DNA of 64,000 nt. It comes from Myoxocephalus aenaeus. Its lineage: Eukaryota; Chordata; Actinopteri; Perciformes; Cottidae. A model generated the notes under the pieces. It worked only from the letters and a program-made list of their open reading frames with translations, was not told where the DNA came from and made no database searches. The position numbers were made by a program, and so were the translations under genes. How positions within the stretch are numbered: the stretch's first letter is position 1; each line of letters starts with the position of its first letter. Shown piece after piece: positions 1 through 13,629 of this stretch. The stretch covers positions 4,485,001 through 4,549,000 of the forward strand of contig JBAMJR010000097.1 of the NCBI GenBank assembly GCA_038501785.1, read 5' to 3'.

Positions 1-532
1 CAGGAATACAACATGTATTTGCAGAAAAGACTGGCAGACTGGCGGACAGGTGGACGTACAGAGGCGCATAAATATTGCATCCCCAACTTTGGCAATCTTT
101 TAAAAAAACAAGTGAAGTAAACTGACGAACAAGTTTACTAAGTGTTTATGTGGCATCACAGCTGACCAGTGCTAGAAAATGACCCTCAACCTGTCTCTGT
201 ATGGTGCCCCAGAGGTGTCATAAAACCTGGGCAGGGAGCTTTGCTTGGGATGACAGAGTGCCAGGCGCTCTCCCACCAGGACCTAATTTCCCCCTGTGAA
301 AATGGATAGCACGTCCATAGCGTAGCTTAGTTTAAAATGCAAAATGTGGACATTATCTGGCATGGAGATTCAGCGGCATCCATCACGCTATGCTAATGCA
401 GCCTAGTGGTTAAGATATTCTAATGTAAGCCACCCTGGAGATGTAGAGGAATTAACACAAACAGAGCAGGGCGGCGGGAACACAGAGGGGTCAGGAGATA
501 GGACAGGGGAGCTACTCCTGAGACAGGCGCTG

Positions 533-540
533 CCACACAC

Positions 541-571
<31 letters not shown>

Positions 572-596
572 TGCACACACACACACACACACACAC
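533..596 (+). repeat. (CA)n microsatellite, interrupted
   Basis: A CA run interrupted by CG and TG variants in its left half and pure in its right half. Confidence 0.95.
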
Positions 597-3353
597 TCAT
601 GGCTCAAATATATGAAACCCACAACAGTGTTTCTGAGCCTGTGCACGCGCAGACATACTCATAAAGTCTTTATTACTTATTTATGCGCTTACACTTCATC
701 AATACGCACATTGATTTACAGGCGCACATGCTAACACACACCATTGGTCAATCTATGTCAGAATTACACTACAAGGCAATGACGGATCTTAACATTTAAA
801 TTGATAGCAGGAGAGAGCCCCGTTGTGTGATCCCTTTTTGTCGGGCTAAAAGCTGTTGTGAATCAGTATTTAAACCCACCATCCATTTTCAGAATCCTGA
901 GGCACACTCATTGTTTGACAGCATCGAGTACTCGCTCCCATATCCGATTCATGCTCTATTCAGACTTTAATGTTTCCATTCACATTACAGCTGCAAGAGC
1001 AGTGCGTTTGTTTCCCCCGTCCTCCAGGCTGTTTGGGGGTCCGTGCAGAGTCCCAGCAGAGTTCCTCTCCTTGGCTTAGCGCCGCTTATGAAGCTCTGTC
1101 CCAGTCCCCTGCTCAGCCTGCCAGAGCTGTAAGGGAAGGCATTATTATCATTATATTAATGTGACATTAATTGCTTTTACTTTTTCACTCCATTAAGTGT
1201 GCGCTATCTCTTTGGGAGCCTGGCCAGATGGTTTATCACTTCCCGTGCTGTTGGTAGCACCATTAATGGGCTAAGACACTGGGCTATAAAATAATTGCGC
1301 CGCAGTGTTGGAAATGTTCATCGCGCTAATTGAAAAGTAATTGTGGAGGTATAGTGCAACTGTCACGGCATAAAAGCCTGTCATAGGAGAGGAGGATGGC
1401 TTTCTAGTAAAAGGCTATTGTTTGCAGTCACACAGTATAGCAAGTGGCCAAAGCACTGGGGGGGACAGCATTTATGCTAAATGTTAACAGGGGCAATGAT
1501 CCATTGAAAACATAACTTTTATTTTCTACCACCTCACACATAAATGTGATAAATATGTCACAGCAATTCTCTTTTATACTGTCGTGATTTACATTGTCTT
1601 AGTGTATTGCTATGTCTGTAAACCCTGTCTACATATTGTAAAATTAACACTGTGAGCAGGAGTATATGAGTCAATTAAAGGTGTAAAATGGCGATGCAGG
1701 TCCTGCGATATGACGTCTGTCTTGCATTAACAGTTTGGGCAAAAACTGCAGTGCAGGGAGTGTTTAAATAAAATAAAAAAAAGGAGAGTGGCGTAAGATC
1801 ATACCAGGTGTTATATAGCGAAGCGGTCACACCAACTAACCTGGAAACTATCACCATGCCTGCCTGCAGAGAGGGGGCCGAGGGAGCAGACACAAAGCAC
1901 TGAGTCTGAATCAATGACTTTGGAGACCAAAACATCATGAGCAGTCACCTCAGATAAAACATTTGGTGCATCTCTGATTTTCCGTGATACTACATATCTT
2001 GTTGAGATATAAATCAAAATTACAATTCCAATAACCACAGCGCCATCAGTAATGAGAAATGATTTACTTCTAATGAACTTTGGATATTGCATTGCAGAAC
2101 CAAGAGTATTAAATCGTTAAAAGTGTTAATGTAACATTATAAAATGCCATTAAGCTGGCAATTAATCAGCTTGAAAAATAAAAAAGGAAGTTTTACTGCC
2201 CCAAAACCTATAGATTTCTAATTTCTTCACCATACTGCGTGTGGAGGTATAAAACCCGGCAGAGCTTCTTATGCTAAGAGGATCCAATTGAAGTTGTTGA
2301 CACCACAGCAAATACTCAAAGTGTTTTTAACAATTATCTGAGGTGACAAACATAAAAAAAAAAAACAAGAGTCATAAACATTTCTGAGAGGCAGTTTTCC
2401 TGAAACTCAGAGTGGTGTGATGTGGGTGGATGCCGCTAAGTGAGTGTCCATAGTTTGTGCTTGTCCCTTTTATTGATGAAGGCTTGTTGTTTGAGGGGAT
2501 GCTGTGGGTTAACGGAAGGGCCGGTGGGCGTTCGTTTAAGCCGTCATTACTAAAACAAAGCAGCCTCTCGCTGCTTATCAGCCCCTCATCGACTCCCCTT
2601 CGAGCCCCTGTCGGCCAGCGTATTGACACCCATTGACTGGGACTTGAGGAAGAACGGGATGGTGAACTTGTCTAACATAGATCAGGGTCAGGGCAAGGGA
2701 CAGGGGATGGGGGGGGTGTTTGTTTGTGTGTGTGTCCACGTGAGACCCCCGCTTTCTCCCGCATGGATCCAATAGTGCTGCATGTGCTGATAATCAATGA
2801 CATGGGCTGAAAATGAGGCCTGAAATTGGAGTGATTGATTCCAGCAGTTATGATGCCACGTTCATTGATGCCTTTTGATCTGCGTTACTCTCCTTTCGAC
2901 CCATCTTACTTCCAAAATAGCCACAAACAACATATACACTGTGAACTGTGTGTATGTGTGGGCCGCTTTGAGGAAGGAATACATTCTCTGTAGGTCAAAG
3001 AACCGATATGAACTGTGAGCCACCTCAACCCCTCACCCAATTTCCCCTCCCTCCCTTGTTCTCTCCTCCTTTCCAAGGTCAATATCCTGAACAATTAGTC
3101 CAAAGAGGAGGAGGAGGATTTGAAGCATGGTCGCACCCTCTCCAAATGCCCCCTCAAGGGCTTCGGGGGGCAGCAACGGTATGTCAGACCAAGTGAAAAG
3201 TGTACCCATTCCCTCTTTATGTCTCCATTTTCTACCCTCATTAGGACCATTCATGAGCACTTAGAGGCCCCCTGCACATCCACACATCACCCCGGTCAGG
3301 TCTGCCCTCTCTTCAACGCACCTTTCCCAATCAAATAACTATCATTAAAAGCC

Positions 3354-3355
<2 letters not shown>

Positions 3356-3428
<73 letters not shown>
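3356..3428 (+). repeat. (TG)n microsatellite
   Basis: An uninterrupted run of about 36 TG units. Confidence 0.98.
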
Positions 3429-5599
3429 CAGAGACACAGACACAGTCAGCGAGCTATTTGTATCCATATAGCGCGATCATACTAATGTATTATTGATTTG
3501 TCCCAGTCACCATGGCACCAGGACAATAGTCCAGTCCTGCTGGTCACTGGTCAGTCTCCCAGCAGCCCCTGCTGTCTCTCTACCACTCCACTTGGCCGGC
3601 TGGATGATATATACTGCCGCAGATTAAAAAGCATGGCTATCTGTGTCTTTGCATGGAGCTCTGTAACCTAAAGCGTGCAGGGCAGCAGTGTCAGAGGACA
3701 AAATCTAAATGTATTCATACACGTCATTCCCAAAGTGGAAGGTCCATACAGACGTAAATCTGGAGCTCATCCTCCTCTTCTCTGTCTTTCCCTGTGCCAA
3801 CGCCCGCTGGCCTGTCAAGCCTCAGAGGAAGAGTAAACAAGAACGGGGCAGTCGTCAGGGAGGAAGAAGGGTGTGAAAATACAGCGAGGTGAAGCGAGTA
3901 CATATGTTGAGCTCACAGACACCGGTCCCCTGTGAGTCCATGTGCAGCACCACCAAAAGAAAAAACAGAGACAGGATCATTACATGCAGCTCAGGATTTT
4001 CTGTTTGTTCTCACAACACACTCACCCACTTGCTAACATACATTGAGAAACTTCCTCGGTTCTGAATATTTTTTGCTGCAGAACACTGTCGAGTTGACGT
4101 CATTTTGAATTCCAAATGTCTGAGACTTTGTCTGGACAGCTGTGTCTGTCCATCCAGCGGACCACACACACACGCTGAGAAACAAGGGGTGGAAGGTTTG
4201 CAGTGGCAACAAGGCGGCAGGAAAGAAAAGGGTTTGATGACAAGAAATACAGAAGCAGGCAGCTGATTGTTCTCAACGTCTCAGCTGCCTAACAACAAAG
4301 AGCACAGGACTCCATTTTTGATTCAAGTGAATGATTTGCATAGAAAAGTTCATAAGCGCGGGACATACGGATATGATCATAAAAGAGGGCAATAAAATAT
4401 TTAACTATGACAGAATATTAAAAGTGGCAGTAAATTGAAGGCAGGCTGCAGAATGACCCTTGCAGAGTGACTTCCTCGGTTGGGACTTCTAATCTCCGCG
4501 TATGAGAGGGGCACTCACTGTACACAGAGAATAAAACATCTCCTGCCGACCCCTGACAGATATGGTTGTCTCTCACACTTTCATCCTGCTGGATAGTTAA
4601 GATTTAAGATAATGACACAACGACTTTCACGTTGATGCCGACATTGAATCTTTTTAAGAGGCCTCCCGCTGCCGTGCCGGGACGGCCTGTCAGCCACTGG
4701 CAGTGAAAGAGTTGAATGTCTTGCGCACAGTCGTTTCCCGAGAAATTGTTCGTAACATCGGCCCCTCACACTTGTCTCAACTCATTTATTTCAGCCAAGG
4801 TCTGCGGATATAAATAAAAGGAAATGTTACTGGAGCATTCAAACTCGGCGTCAGCCTTGAATCCAGTAATGTAACCACATATCATCAAAAGTGCTGAATC
4901 TCCCTTTGTCACCACACATGACATGCAATTCCTCCAAACATATTTACGTTTTGTTGCCAATCATACGAATAAATAATCACTGGAAGTCAGGACAGCCCTT
5001 TAAAGCTGACCTCTACAGTAATACTGAGCGTAGATCAGATTTATCCTGTGGCTACTAAAAATAGGTATTATTTACCACCCACAAGCATTTTTTTTAACAT
5101 ACCAAGCTTCTTCCGAACTGGATTAAAGGCTGTTTTTTGCATTTTTTCAATAATGAATGCAGTTCAACAGGTGGTCCATAGATGGAGCTCTTCTCATTAG
5201 AATATACATTACATTACATTACAAGGCTGTCCTCGGGTAACTGTGCGCTGTCCTTCATTCTTCAGCAGCAGCAGAGCTGAGCTGCAGTACGGGCTCTACC
5301 TTTACCTGCCCTCTGTGTAAGCAGAAAAAAAAGCTGCTGGAAGACAAAACACGCTGCCTTGTGGAGGGGGAAATGTTGAGATTGATCTAACTTTGTCTTA
5401 AAACGATAAAGTGACCATTTTAATAGTTGTGTTTCTCTGCCTTACTTAACACACCGGACCCCTTGTGAGCAAGTGTCAAACCACAAACCATCGGGTCCCC
5501 GGAGCAGTACGACTTAATTGAGCTGTCCTGGGAAATCTAATTACAATAATGCACAGAGGATTGTGTAATATTCCCTCTGCTTCTACTCCAACACCTATC

Positions 5600-5602
<3 letters not shown>

Positions 5603-5659
<57 letters not shown>
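5603..5659 (+). repeat. (CA)n microsatellite
   Basis: An uninterrupted run of about 28 CA units. Confidence 0.98.
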
Positions 5660-5662
<3 letters not shown>

Positions 5663-6161
5663 TGAAATGATTAGGGAGGGTGAGAGGAGGCATGCAGGCA
5701 GGGATGTGTTAGAGGGTTGGGTGATAGGCACAAACTGCAACAACCGTAAAACATTTTCACAGGAGATGTTTTAATCACGATTCATGGGCCAGTAAACCTT
5801 TTAAACAGCAGTCAGTCAGACCTGCTGGGTAGTGAGGACAACACAATGACAGTGTTATATGACCAAAGAGTGCAGCATGGGGACAAAATAAAGTCGCTTT
5901 TTCAAATTATTGCATTTTTTTTATAGTTCCTCATAGATAGTGAGAAGGGTCTGCACAAACTGGCTGAAGGTGGGCGGGTGACGCAGGAGGACAATATTAG
6001 AACAAAAGCGCACTTAATTTGCTCATTTGATGTTACACCGTACAGCTGGGCAATGATCATAGGCACGTCACTGAAGAGAGTTATTGAGCAAATCACAGCA
6101 ATTCAAACGCGGCCATATGCAGTGTATCTCAGTGCTGCTGGGGCCAAGAGACGAGCTATAG

Positions 6162-6162
<1 letters not shown>

Positions 6163-6206
<44 letters not shown>
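6163..6206 (+). repeat. (AC)n microsatellite
   Basis: An uninterrupted run of about 22 AC units. Confidence 0.98.
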
Positions 6207-6207
<1 letters not shown>

Positions 6208-6540
6208 GGGGGTCGTTATTGGGATTTCTAAAATAATCCATCCTCTGACTGTGCTCATTGACAGTGTTAATTCCACTGAAAAGTGTTCTAAAATGCCTGC
6301 CGATATGTGAGAGCTTTTACTGCACAAAGACAATAGGAAGAGTCCTGGAGCTGTGCACTGAAGGTATTGATGCTTGTCAGGCACCGACAGAGGCAACCTT
6401 TGTGTCTGGTGCAGACTGACAATGTGAGAGGCATTTTGGGAGGCTGCATTTTGCACGAGTAACAGTACAATGGGAGATGACTGGACAGTGAAATGAATGA
6501 ATTAGTGTGATTGTGTAAGATAAAATTCACCTGAGAGTTC

Positions 6541-6541
<1 letters not shown>

Positions 6542-6583
<42 letters not shown>
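6542..6583 (+). repeat. (TG)n microsatellite
   Basis: An uninterrupted run of about 21 TG units. Confidence 0.98.
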
Positions 6584-6584
<1 letters not shown>

Positions 6585-6929
6585 TGTAAAAACGGACGCA
6601 TATCAAGGGGCCGGAAAGCAGATGTGATTTGTGTATAGTTTCTTATGAAGTCAATATGTGTGTACGTGTGTTTGTGATTGAGTGCAAGGTCAAAGGGACA
6701 CAGTGAAGAGACGGGGTGGGGAGGGGACTAAAAGGGGGGTTGCTACTGTGCCCAAGGCCATACCCACACAGACGGACACCATATTGAAATTAGCAAATGG
6801 ACTGCATAGTGTCGCTTGCTGCCCCATTTGCGGTCCCCTCTTCTCCGGGTGATATACAGATGCACCCATCAATGGGACGTCACGGTCTCAAAGGGGCAGC
6901 GGGGTGGGGTATACAGGGGGCTGGCTAAG

Positions 6930-6948
6930 CCCCCCCCCCCCCCCCCCC
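6930..6948 (+). repeat. Poly-C tract
   Basis: A homopolymer of about 19 C, prone to length error in sequencing and assembly. Confidence 0.9.
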
Positions 6949-7606
6949 ATCCTAAAATGGGTCGACTCTTATTTATTTACAGCATGTTTTGCACTCATCC
7001 CATAACACTGTAAATTACCTGCATGGTCAAGGCTCCTTTCTCAGGCAAGGAAAGAAAAGGACATAAAACATGTGATCTATATGATATTTAATTCAGGAAT
7101 CACATATGATCTGTCAATTTCCATATATCATGCTTTACGAGTCATATTTTAAATACAAAATCACGTATATGAATATAAATGTGTGAATTACGAGCTGTCA
7201 TATGTGTTATATGATGTACAATATGTCTATAAGCCCCAGACAAGAGTGTCTTTCCAATATTTATGAGAGTTCTGTAGTCTATCTCGTAAGAGGATAAGGG
7301 ATGGGTGAGTTCCTTGCTGGGGTCTTAGGTGGTTGATCACGGATCTATTTCTCACATGTGTGCAGTCTCATCATGCTGTTGACTGTTTGACTCCCTGTTC
7401 ATCTCTTTCTGAAATGCAAATAGCATGAAAATGGAAACAAGAATGATCACAATAAAGAAGATGATGCGGAGCATTTTATGGCCTAAAATACTTCATGTAA
7501 TTTATTGTAATAAAACATGTTTGAGTTTGGTTTGTTTGATACAAGAAAGCCTGACACTTACTTGAACTTAATTATACGGCAAAGCAGGCAGCAATGGAGA
7601 CAGTAC

Positions 7607-7609
<3 letters not shown>

Positions 7610-7688
<79 letters not shown>

Positions 7689-7705
7689 TGTGCGTGTGCG
7701 TGTGC
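7610..7705 (+). repeat. (TG)n microsatellite with variant 3' end
   Basis: About 37 pure TG units followed by TTTG and CG-containing variants. The open frames on both strands across it (VCVC and HTHT) are repeat translations. Confidence 0.97.
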
Positions 7706-8061
7706 AGAGAGAATTCCATCAGAGGGAACTCTCTCGGGAGCAGACCTGGTCTCTAGCTGAAAAAAAGCAGGGGCCTCCTCCATTATGGCAAACAAGTGCA
7801 TTTGCTTTAAGGCCAGTGAAGATTTCTAACCTTTGCTTGACATGCCAAAAAGGTCAGGCCCATCCGTGGCTTCCCCGCGGAGTTGAGCTGACCATTTTCT
7901 CGCTGTTCCTTTGGACTCCAGGAAATCCTGGGATCCACTGTACCAACAAGCTACAGTGCAGATAGTTGTCAAATGACGTGACAAATTGTGTCTTTCTGCT
8001 TCAATCACAGCCCACCAAATTTTCAGCTTGATTAATGTAGGATTAATTAGAACACTATAAT

Positions 8062-8161
<100 letters not shown>

Positions 8162-8539
8162 TAATAGTAAAATTGTAAAACAGTTGTCTAAAATGACAAG
8201 TCAATAAATATAAGCAATTCTATCTGTTTTCAGTTTTAAATATTCCAAACATGCATACAATTATGAACAATCACAGCTGTACACTCGGATGAAGCAAATG
8301 TCTTAATATAATTCAAGACGCAGGCCCGACCCTCAGTAATAACAGGGTAATTGTGTTAAACGCCTGTGAAGTGAGCACACACGGCAGCCTGTGTGAGTTT
8401 TTCTCCATTTGATGGACGTATCCATGCTTATCAATGTTCCTTATCTCCCTTCATTATTTCCAAACCAGTGGTTAAATTGGAAAAGCCCATAAGAACGTGT
8501 GAATACATGGCAGAGGCAATAAAACAGTAGAAGAGCCCC

Positions 8540-8542
<3 letters not shown>

Positions 8543-8620
<78 letters not shown>
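8543..8620 (+). repeat. (CA)n microsatellite
   Basis: An uninterrupted run of about 39 CA units. Confidence 0.98.
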
Positions 8621-8624
<4 letters not shown>

Positions 8625-8789
8625 TCTCACAACAGTGTTTTCCTTGGGTGAAAGGAGATACATTCAGCAGATAGTTGGAAATATTTTCTGCTCCCCCCAC
8701 AGCTTCATATCAGTGAGCAGCACAGATAAAGATACAGTTGGGCAAATAAATCTGAAATGAAGGGAGAAAACCCTTCCCATGCAGTTATC

Positions 8790-8815
8790 GTGTGTGTGTG
8801 TGTGTGTGTGTGTGT
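8790..8815 (+). repeat. (GT)n microsatellite
   Basis: A run of about 13 GT units, only 170 bp from the long CA tract and in opposite sense. Confidence 0.95.
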
Positions 8816-10911
8816 ATACAGGTTTATTACCTGCCCGCTCTCTCACAGCGCTTGTGTTCCTACAATGTTCAAGGGTTCGGGAACAACTCATTTTCGCTAA
8901 AAGCAGCATGTTCTGTGCTGCGCTGGAAGGTCAGTGTGGTCTCGTGCTCACGGGCGTGCTGTGTGGCGCTACTTCTCTCTGAATCCTTTGGGACTTGTTC
9001 TCAGGAGATTTTGTGGGCTTGCTTAATTTCTTATCGGCTGAAACAGAGAAGCGTTTTCATGCAGCCCCTTCTGAAGGACCAGAAGCACGGTTTGGCCCGG
9101 AAACTTATTGATTATTAACCAGATTTTTTCAATTTTTTGCTTCAGATTTGAGTTTGCCACCTGCAGGAGATTGATATTAGATTTTAAAAAATGGGTGTTT
9201 AAACTGCACCAATGTTGAAAGTCTCGCCTTTCACTGCATGATTGTATAATGGCCCGATGAAAAATGTAACCAGAGTAATTTGACAAACTGGGACACAAAT
9301 TCGCTGATGGTTTTTTAGGAGAGCAGCTCAGCCATGCATTAAGTGGTGAGCAGAGCAGGCGTGTAACCTGATAAATGCACTTAAAACGGTGAAGACGGAC
9401 AATGAGAGCGCGAAATCTCAGATGGCCACAGCCCTGTGCCTGCTAGGCACTTTGACAGCCTATTGATCAGCCAAAGAGAGTCTTGGGCAGGGTCAGAGGT
9501 GTGAGGATGCATGGCTCAGATACTGCTAGTGGGACAGGTATGGGACAGCGGTAACCAGGATCTATTAGGAAATATATCTACTCTTGAGCCAGTCACATTG
9601 TCCTTTTGTTGAAGATCAGACGGGTTGTTGACTGCTGGCACTCACAGTTCCCTCTGTGGAGATGGGTGGAATTTTACCTCCAATATAATACACAATATAG
9701 CCATCTGTCTGTTGTTTGAAATTGATGTGACGTAACGTTTCTGTCTGGGACATTGATAGCCCACGGTTGTGAAAATGCCCAGCTCCTGTTATTGAATAGT
9801 AATAGGCTTGTCGGCCGGTGCCTCCAATTTCACAAATGGAGCAATAAATACACATAACAGAATGAGTGGAACAATAAGAATGCCCATAAAGGATAGTTGT
9901 GCCTCAAAAACAAGGAGGCGAGCGCGCCGATGGGAAGGGAGAGAGGGGAGGGAATCGAAAGAAAATTTGACAAAGAGAAGAGATGAAAAGTGTGTGTCGG
10001 TGTGTGAGAGGGAAACGCACACAGAGAGTGAGAGAGAGAGAAAAAGAGATGGTGGCCCACTCTTCATTTCTGTGCCACAAGCTCTCCTGGGCATTTGCGT
10101 GCTCCGTTTTCAACCTAAGTGTAATTTGAGCCCTGGGTTGATACAAAGTGTATGCAGCAGCTCTGTTCAAACCCAATCACTCACCCTGACGTGTAATCCT
10201 TTCCCTCACCATCATCAACGTTGCTTTGGGAATAATGAAACACACTTAAGCAATACACAGCAGTCATACAGCTGCGAGCGAAGCCGCATCTTGATGAGAT
10301 GCCTCGTAACTCTAATGAAAGGTGTTTTGACCTGTCAATGGAGGTAAATGATTGCCTCGCTACTGTATCTGTGGGAAACTTATCGATGGCAATATCTTGT
10401 CCAACCGGATGATTTGCATGAGAAACGAGAAGCACGTTGCTTTTCAAAATACCGCACCTGGCGACCGTGCTCTACATTTTATTTGCGTGGGCCTCCGGAT
10501 CTCCTTTTTCTTTCTGTTCATCCTCAAGTAATCTTGTCTTGTGATGCCATTGTTTCCACAAAGAGGATTATTACAATTAATTGGTTAGCAAGACATTATT
10601 TCAAAAAGGGAAATTGGCTTTTATAATTATATAGAGAAGGGAATACTTTCACTCCCTGGAATATCAGCTTCCTGAAATAATGGAGCTACAGCCCTTCACT
10701 TCCCCCACCTCCATCAGCGTTAGCGTGTCTGTCTGCCTGTTTCCTGTGACGGATCCATTTTCAACAGCTCCTGGCCCTGCAGTGGCTGCGGTTGATGGTT
10801 GGGTGGCCTGCGTGAATCTTCGGCTGGCTTGCCTCGTTTACTGCCACCCATCTGTGGTCTGCTGGGAGCTCCGATGTGCTCTTTGTTCTGTCCCACTGCT
10901 GAACTCCCAGT

Positions 10912-10914
<3 letters not shown>

Positions 10915-10978
<64 letters not shown>
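10915..10978 (+). repeat. (TG)n microsatellite
   Basis: An uninterrupted run of about 32 TG units. Confidence 0.98.
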
Positions 10979-10979
<1 letters not shown>

Positions 10980-11269
10980 CTGGCCATAGTAGAATGGGTA
11001 AATACACTGAGCAAAGGGCAGGGTGGGTAGAAACACTATACTGATGGGAAACATTTTACGACAACTGTAAAAATGATTATTTCTAGTCATGCTAGTGGCT
11101 CGCGGGATCCATTGGTCTATTAGGGAAACAAATATCATGACTTTTTTTCTTCTCACGTTTCTTTTTTAATTTGTAAGACAATTTTGCAAGTTATGAAACT
11201 TATTTAAAAAGAAAATACGTCACTTTTAAAGTTGGTTTGCCTGTTACTCCCATTATTGTTAAATGTTTA

Positions 11270-11368
11270 TTGTAAAATGTTAAATGTTATGCACCTTCCG
11301 CCAGGACAAATTCCTTGTATGTGAAAACATACATGGAAATTAATGGTTCTGATTCTGATTCTGATATT
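11270..11368 (+). mobile_element. 3' tail of a LINE-like (L2/CR1-type) retrotransposon
   Basis: The stretch ACAAATTCCTTGTATGTGAA followed by ATACATGGAAATTAATGG and a short GATTCT-type tandem tail (from about 11346) is the characteristic end of a fish non-LTR element. Only the 3' end is present, as expected for a 5'-truncated insertion. No open frame remains. Confidence 0.6.
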
Positions 11369-11477
11369 TCGTTCTGTCATTCTCGGCAAATGCTAATTGA
11401 GGTTTCATCCAACCTAAGTTAAGACGGGTGTGTTAACTGCATGCCAAATTAATCAGAGCCAAATCGCTTCCTAAGTT

Positions 11478-11533
11478 ATGCTCCATTGCTTGTCAACAAC
11501 CATATGACCGGTTGCTGACAAGCAATGTAGCAT
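11478..11533. repeat. Strong imperfect hairpin (24-position stem, 8-nt loop)
   Basis: The arm at 11478-11501 pairs with 11510-11533 at 22 of 24 positions, with mismatches at 11483/11528 and 11496/11515. The loop is 11502-11509. The core arm CATTGCTTGTCAACAACC faces GGTTGCTGACAAGCAATG. The shape resembles a miRNA precursor or the remains of a palindromic mobile element. I do not recognise a known miRNA seed. Confidence 0.7.
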
Positions 11534-11789
11534 TTTAAAAGCTTTTTTTAATTTTTTAAAAGTTTGGCCCAGGCCTTAGTTTACATAACACATTGGGGCT
11601 AGAATTCATCACTTCCAACAAACTTCATGGAAAACAATAAGGATAGTTTTTAACCCAAAAATCTCTGTTTTAGCTCAGCTGAAAAACAGGAAATCCGTCA
11701 GCATATTAGTGTGTCGTTCAACTACCAAGCACGTTTGTAGCTGCTACCGACAACACTATCTTCACTTCACCTGTCTCTCTTCCGCTCCG

Positions 11790-11790
<1 letters not shown>

Positions 11791-11824
<34 letters not shown>
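11791..11824 (+). repeat. (TG)n microsatellite
   Basis: A run of 17 TG units. A short (AT)n run lies nearby at 11966-11984. Confidence 0.97.
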
Positions 11825-11825
<1 letters not shown>

Positions 11826-12149
11826 AGAGCACACTCGGTGAAACACGAGCTTTCAAACAACCAATGACAGACTGCTAACTGGTGGCAATGTCTTGGGATG
11901 TTCGATCTATAATCCCTGATTCTGGCTGCTTCAAGTAGAGATAGCGAGTTTATTGTGTTGGGGAGATATATATATATATATATAGCAGCACTGCAAATCA
12001 TTTAGCAGCGGTGCTGCGCCGCTGTGTGCAGGTGTAACAATGGAGTCATAGAACTGCAACTGAAAGAATGTGCACTGTCGCACAGTACTAACAAATAAAA
12101 GACATTTTAATATCTATCACTAATATCTTCATATTGCACACCCCATATG

Positions 12150-12640
12150 GTACTCTTTGGTCCAAATTGAAATATCCAAAAAACCGTTGGATGGATTGGC
12201 AGGAAAGTTGGTTATTGGTGCACAGATAATGTATCCAAATGATTTTGGTGATTCCCTGACTTTTCCTCTGCTGCGGTAGAAGTCACGGAATGAGGTTTTG
12301 ACATTTGTAGGTTTTTAGTGTGTTTGTCAAAAAGCTATTTGATGGATTGTCGGTAAATGTAGTTGTATACAGACATTCATGTTCCCCTTAATTATGGATT
12401 GTAATAACTTTAATGCATCCTTAACTTCTTTATCGTGTCAACATTTCAATTTGTCCAATACTTTGGTTTATGCCTGACACCTTCAAAATGAATGGCATTT
12501 AGACTCATTCAGAAGCAAATGTTTGCATGCCACATGGTGAACATGGTAAACATTATACCTACTAATCGGCAGGATGTTAGCACTGTCAAAGTGTTAGCAT
12601 GCTGACAGTAGTAGCCTCACAGAGCCTAAAAGCTGTTAAC
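12150..12640 (+). repeat. Degenerate percomorph dispersed repeat with internal tandem units
   Basis: The text contains the recognisable units TTGGATGGATTGGCAGGAAA near 12190 and TTGATGGATTGTCGGTAAA near 12340, then ATTTCAATTTGTCCAATACT near 12445, GGTGAACATGGTAAACATTA near 12536 and AGCATGCTGACAG at 12597. I recognise this series from many perch-like fish genomes, where it occurs in high copy number. No coding sequence is present. Its repeat class is unknown to me and the boundaries are approximate. Confidence 0.75.
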
Positions 12641-12920
12641 TTAAACATTATTGGCTTATACTGGTTGAATATGACGTATTACTTTCCTATAACACTTTTC
12701 ATCTTTGAAACACAAAAGAATCACAGAGTTCAGGTAGTATTTAATTCATTGATCCTTTACCTTTTTGAAAATCAAAACGTAAAAGTTACACAGATATTGG
12801 TGATTCAACGATCAGAGATATCAATGTACACCATTGCCAAATGATATATTTCACACCATAAATACTCATAGCACAGAAGCAGGAAATCAGTTACCTACCC
12901 CTGTCAGCAATTTATCATCA

Positions 12921-13629
12921 AGGGACCAATTCTGACACATTGATGTTCATAAAAACACATACCCGCTTAGTAACCAAAATGGGGGTCACACCCACTGATG
13001 GCCAAGTCATGTGGTCAACATGAAGCATGCTTTACCTTTACAAACAGATCATGAAGAATGAGTGGGAAGAGAAGATCAGTAACTACAATTACAAATATTT
13101 TGGCAGGAGCACTGAGGGAGAGAAACAGTTTTAGATAGAAACATGGATGGCTCAGGTATGTCACAGACATGTGAGGACGATAAAGAGCAGAACGTGTTGG
13201 ATCAGAGAAATATTGACAATATGATAATGAGGTAGTAGTCAGCAGGGCGCTGCATACTTTATTTTCAATGGTATTTCGGCAACCTACTGTATTGATGCTG
13301 ATTTATTTACACTTAGACTCAGCTTGTAATGTAAGACATGTTCTCTTTTTCTTCACACAGTGCCATATTGCAAAGTAAAAAGAAAAAAAGGGGCATGAGA
13401 GGACTCATTATTAAGATTCTTATGGCTGATCATCTTAGGGCCACTACAAATTTCTAGTTGTAACGATTTCCTGCAAAAGTTTTCTTTTTTTTACTGCACT
13501 TTTATTGAAACAAGCAAAAAAAAGTCTTCTATCGGAGGGATTTAGAATATGTCACTTAATAGCATACAAATTCTCCCAAATCTAAGTAAAAGCATGCTTT
13601 TAGCATGGTTCTAGTCAGAATTGGTCCCT
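12921..13629. mobile_element. Probable non-autonomous inverted-repeat element, about 709 bp
   Basis: AGGGACCAATTCTGAC at 12921-12936 recurs as its exact reverse complement at 13614-13629. Weaker similarity continues inward for about 20-25 bases (compare GATGTTCATAAAAACA with the complement of the sequence before 13614). A perfect 16-bp inverted pair this close together is unlikely by chance. No transposase frame lies between the arms and I could not find a convincing target site duplication. A MITE is the likeliest reading. Confidence 0.5.

Noticed and set aside
400..450. AGTGGTTAAGATATTCTAAT resembling the A box of a tRNA-derived SINE
   Set aside because: No B box follows at the right distance and there is no tail, so a SINE is not supported.
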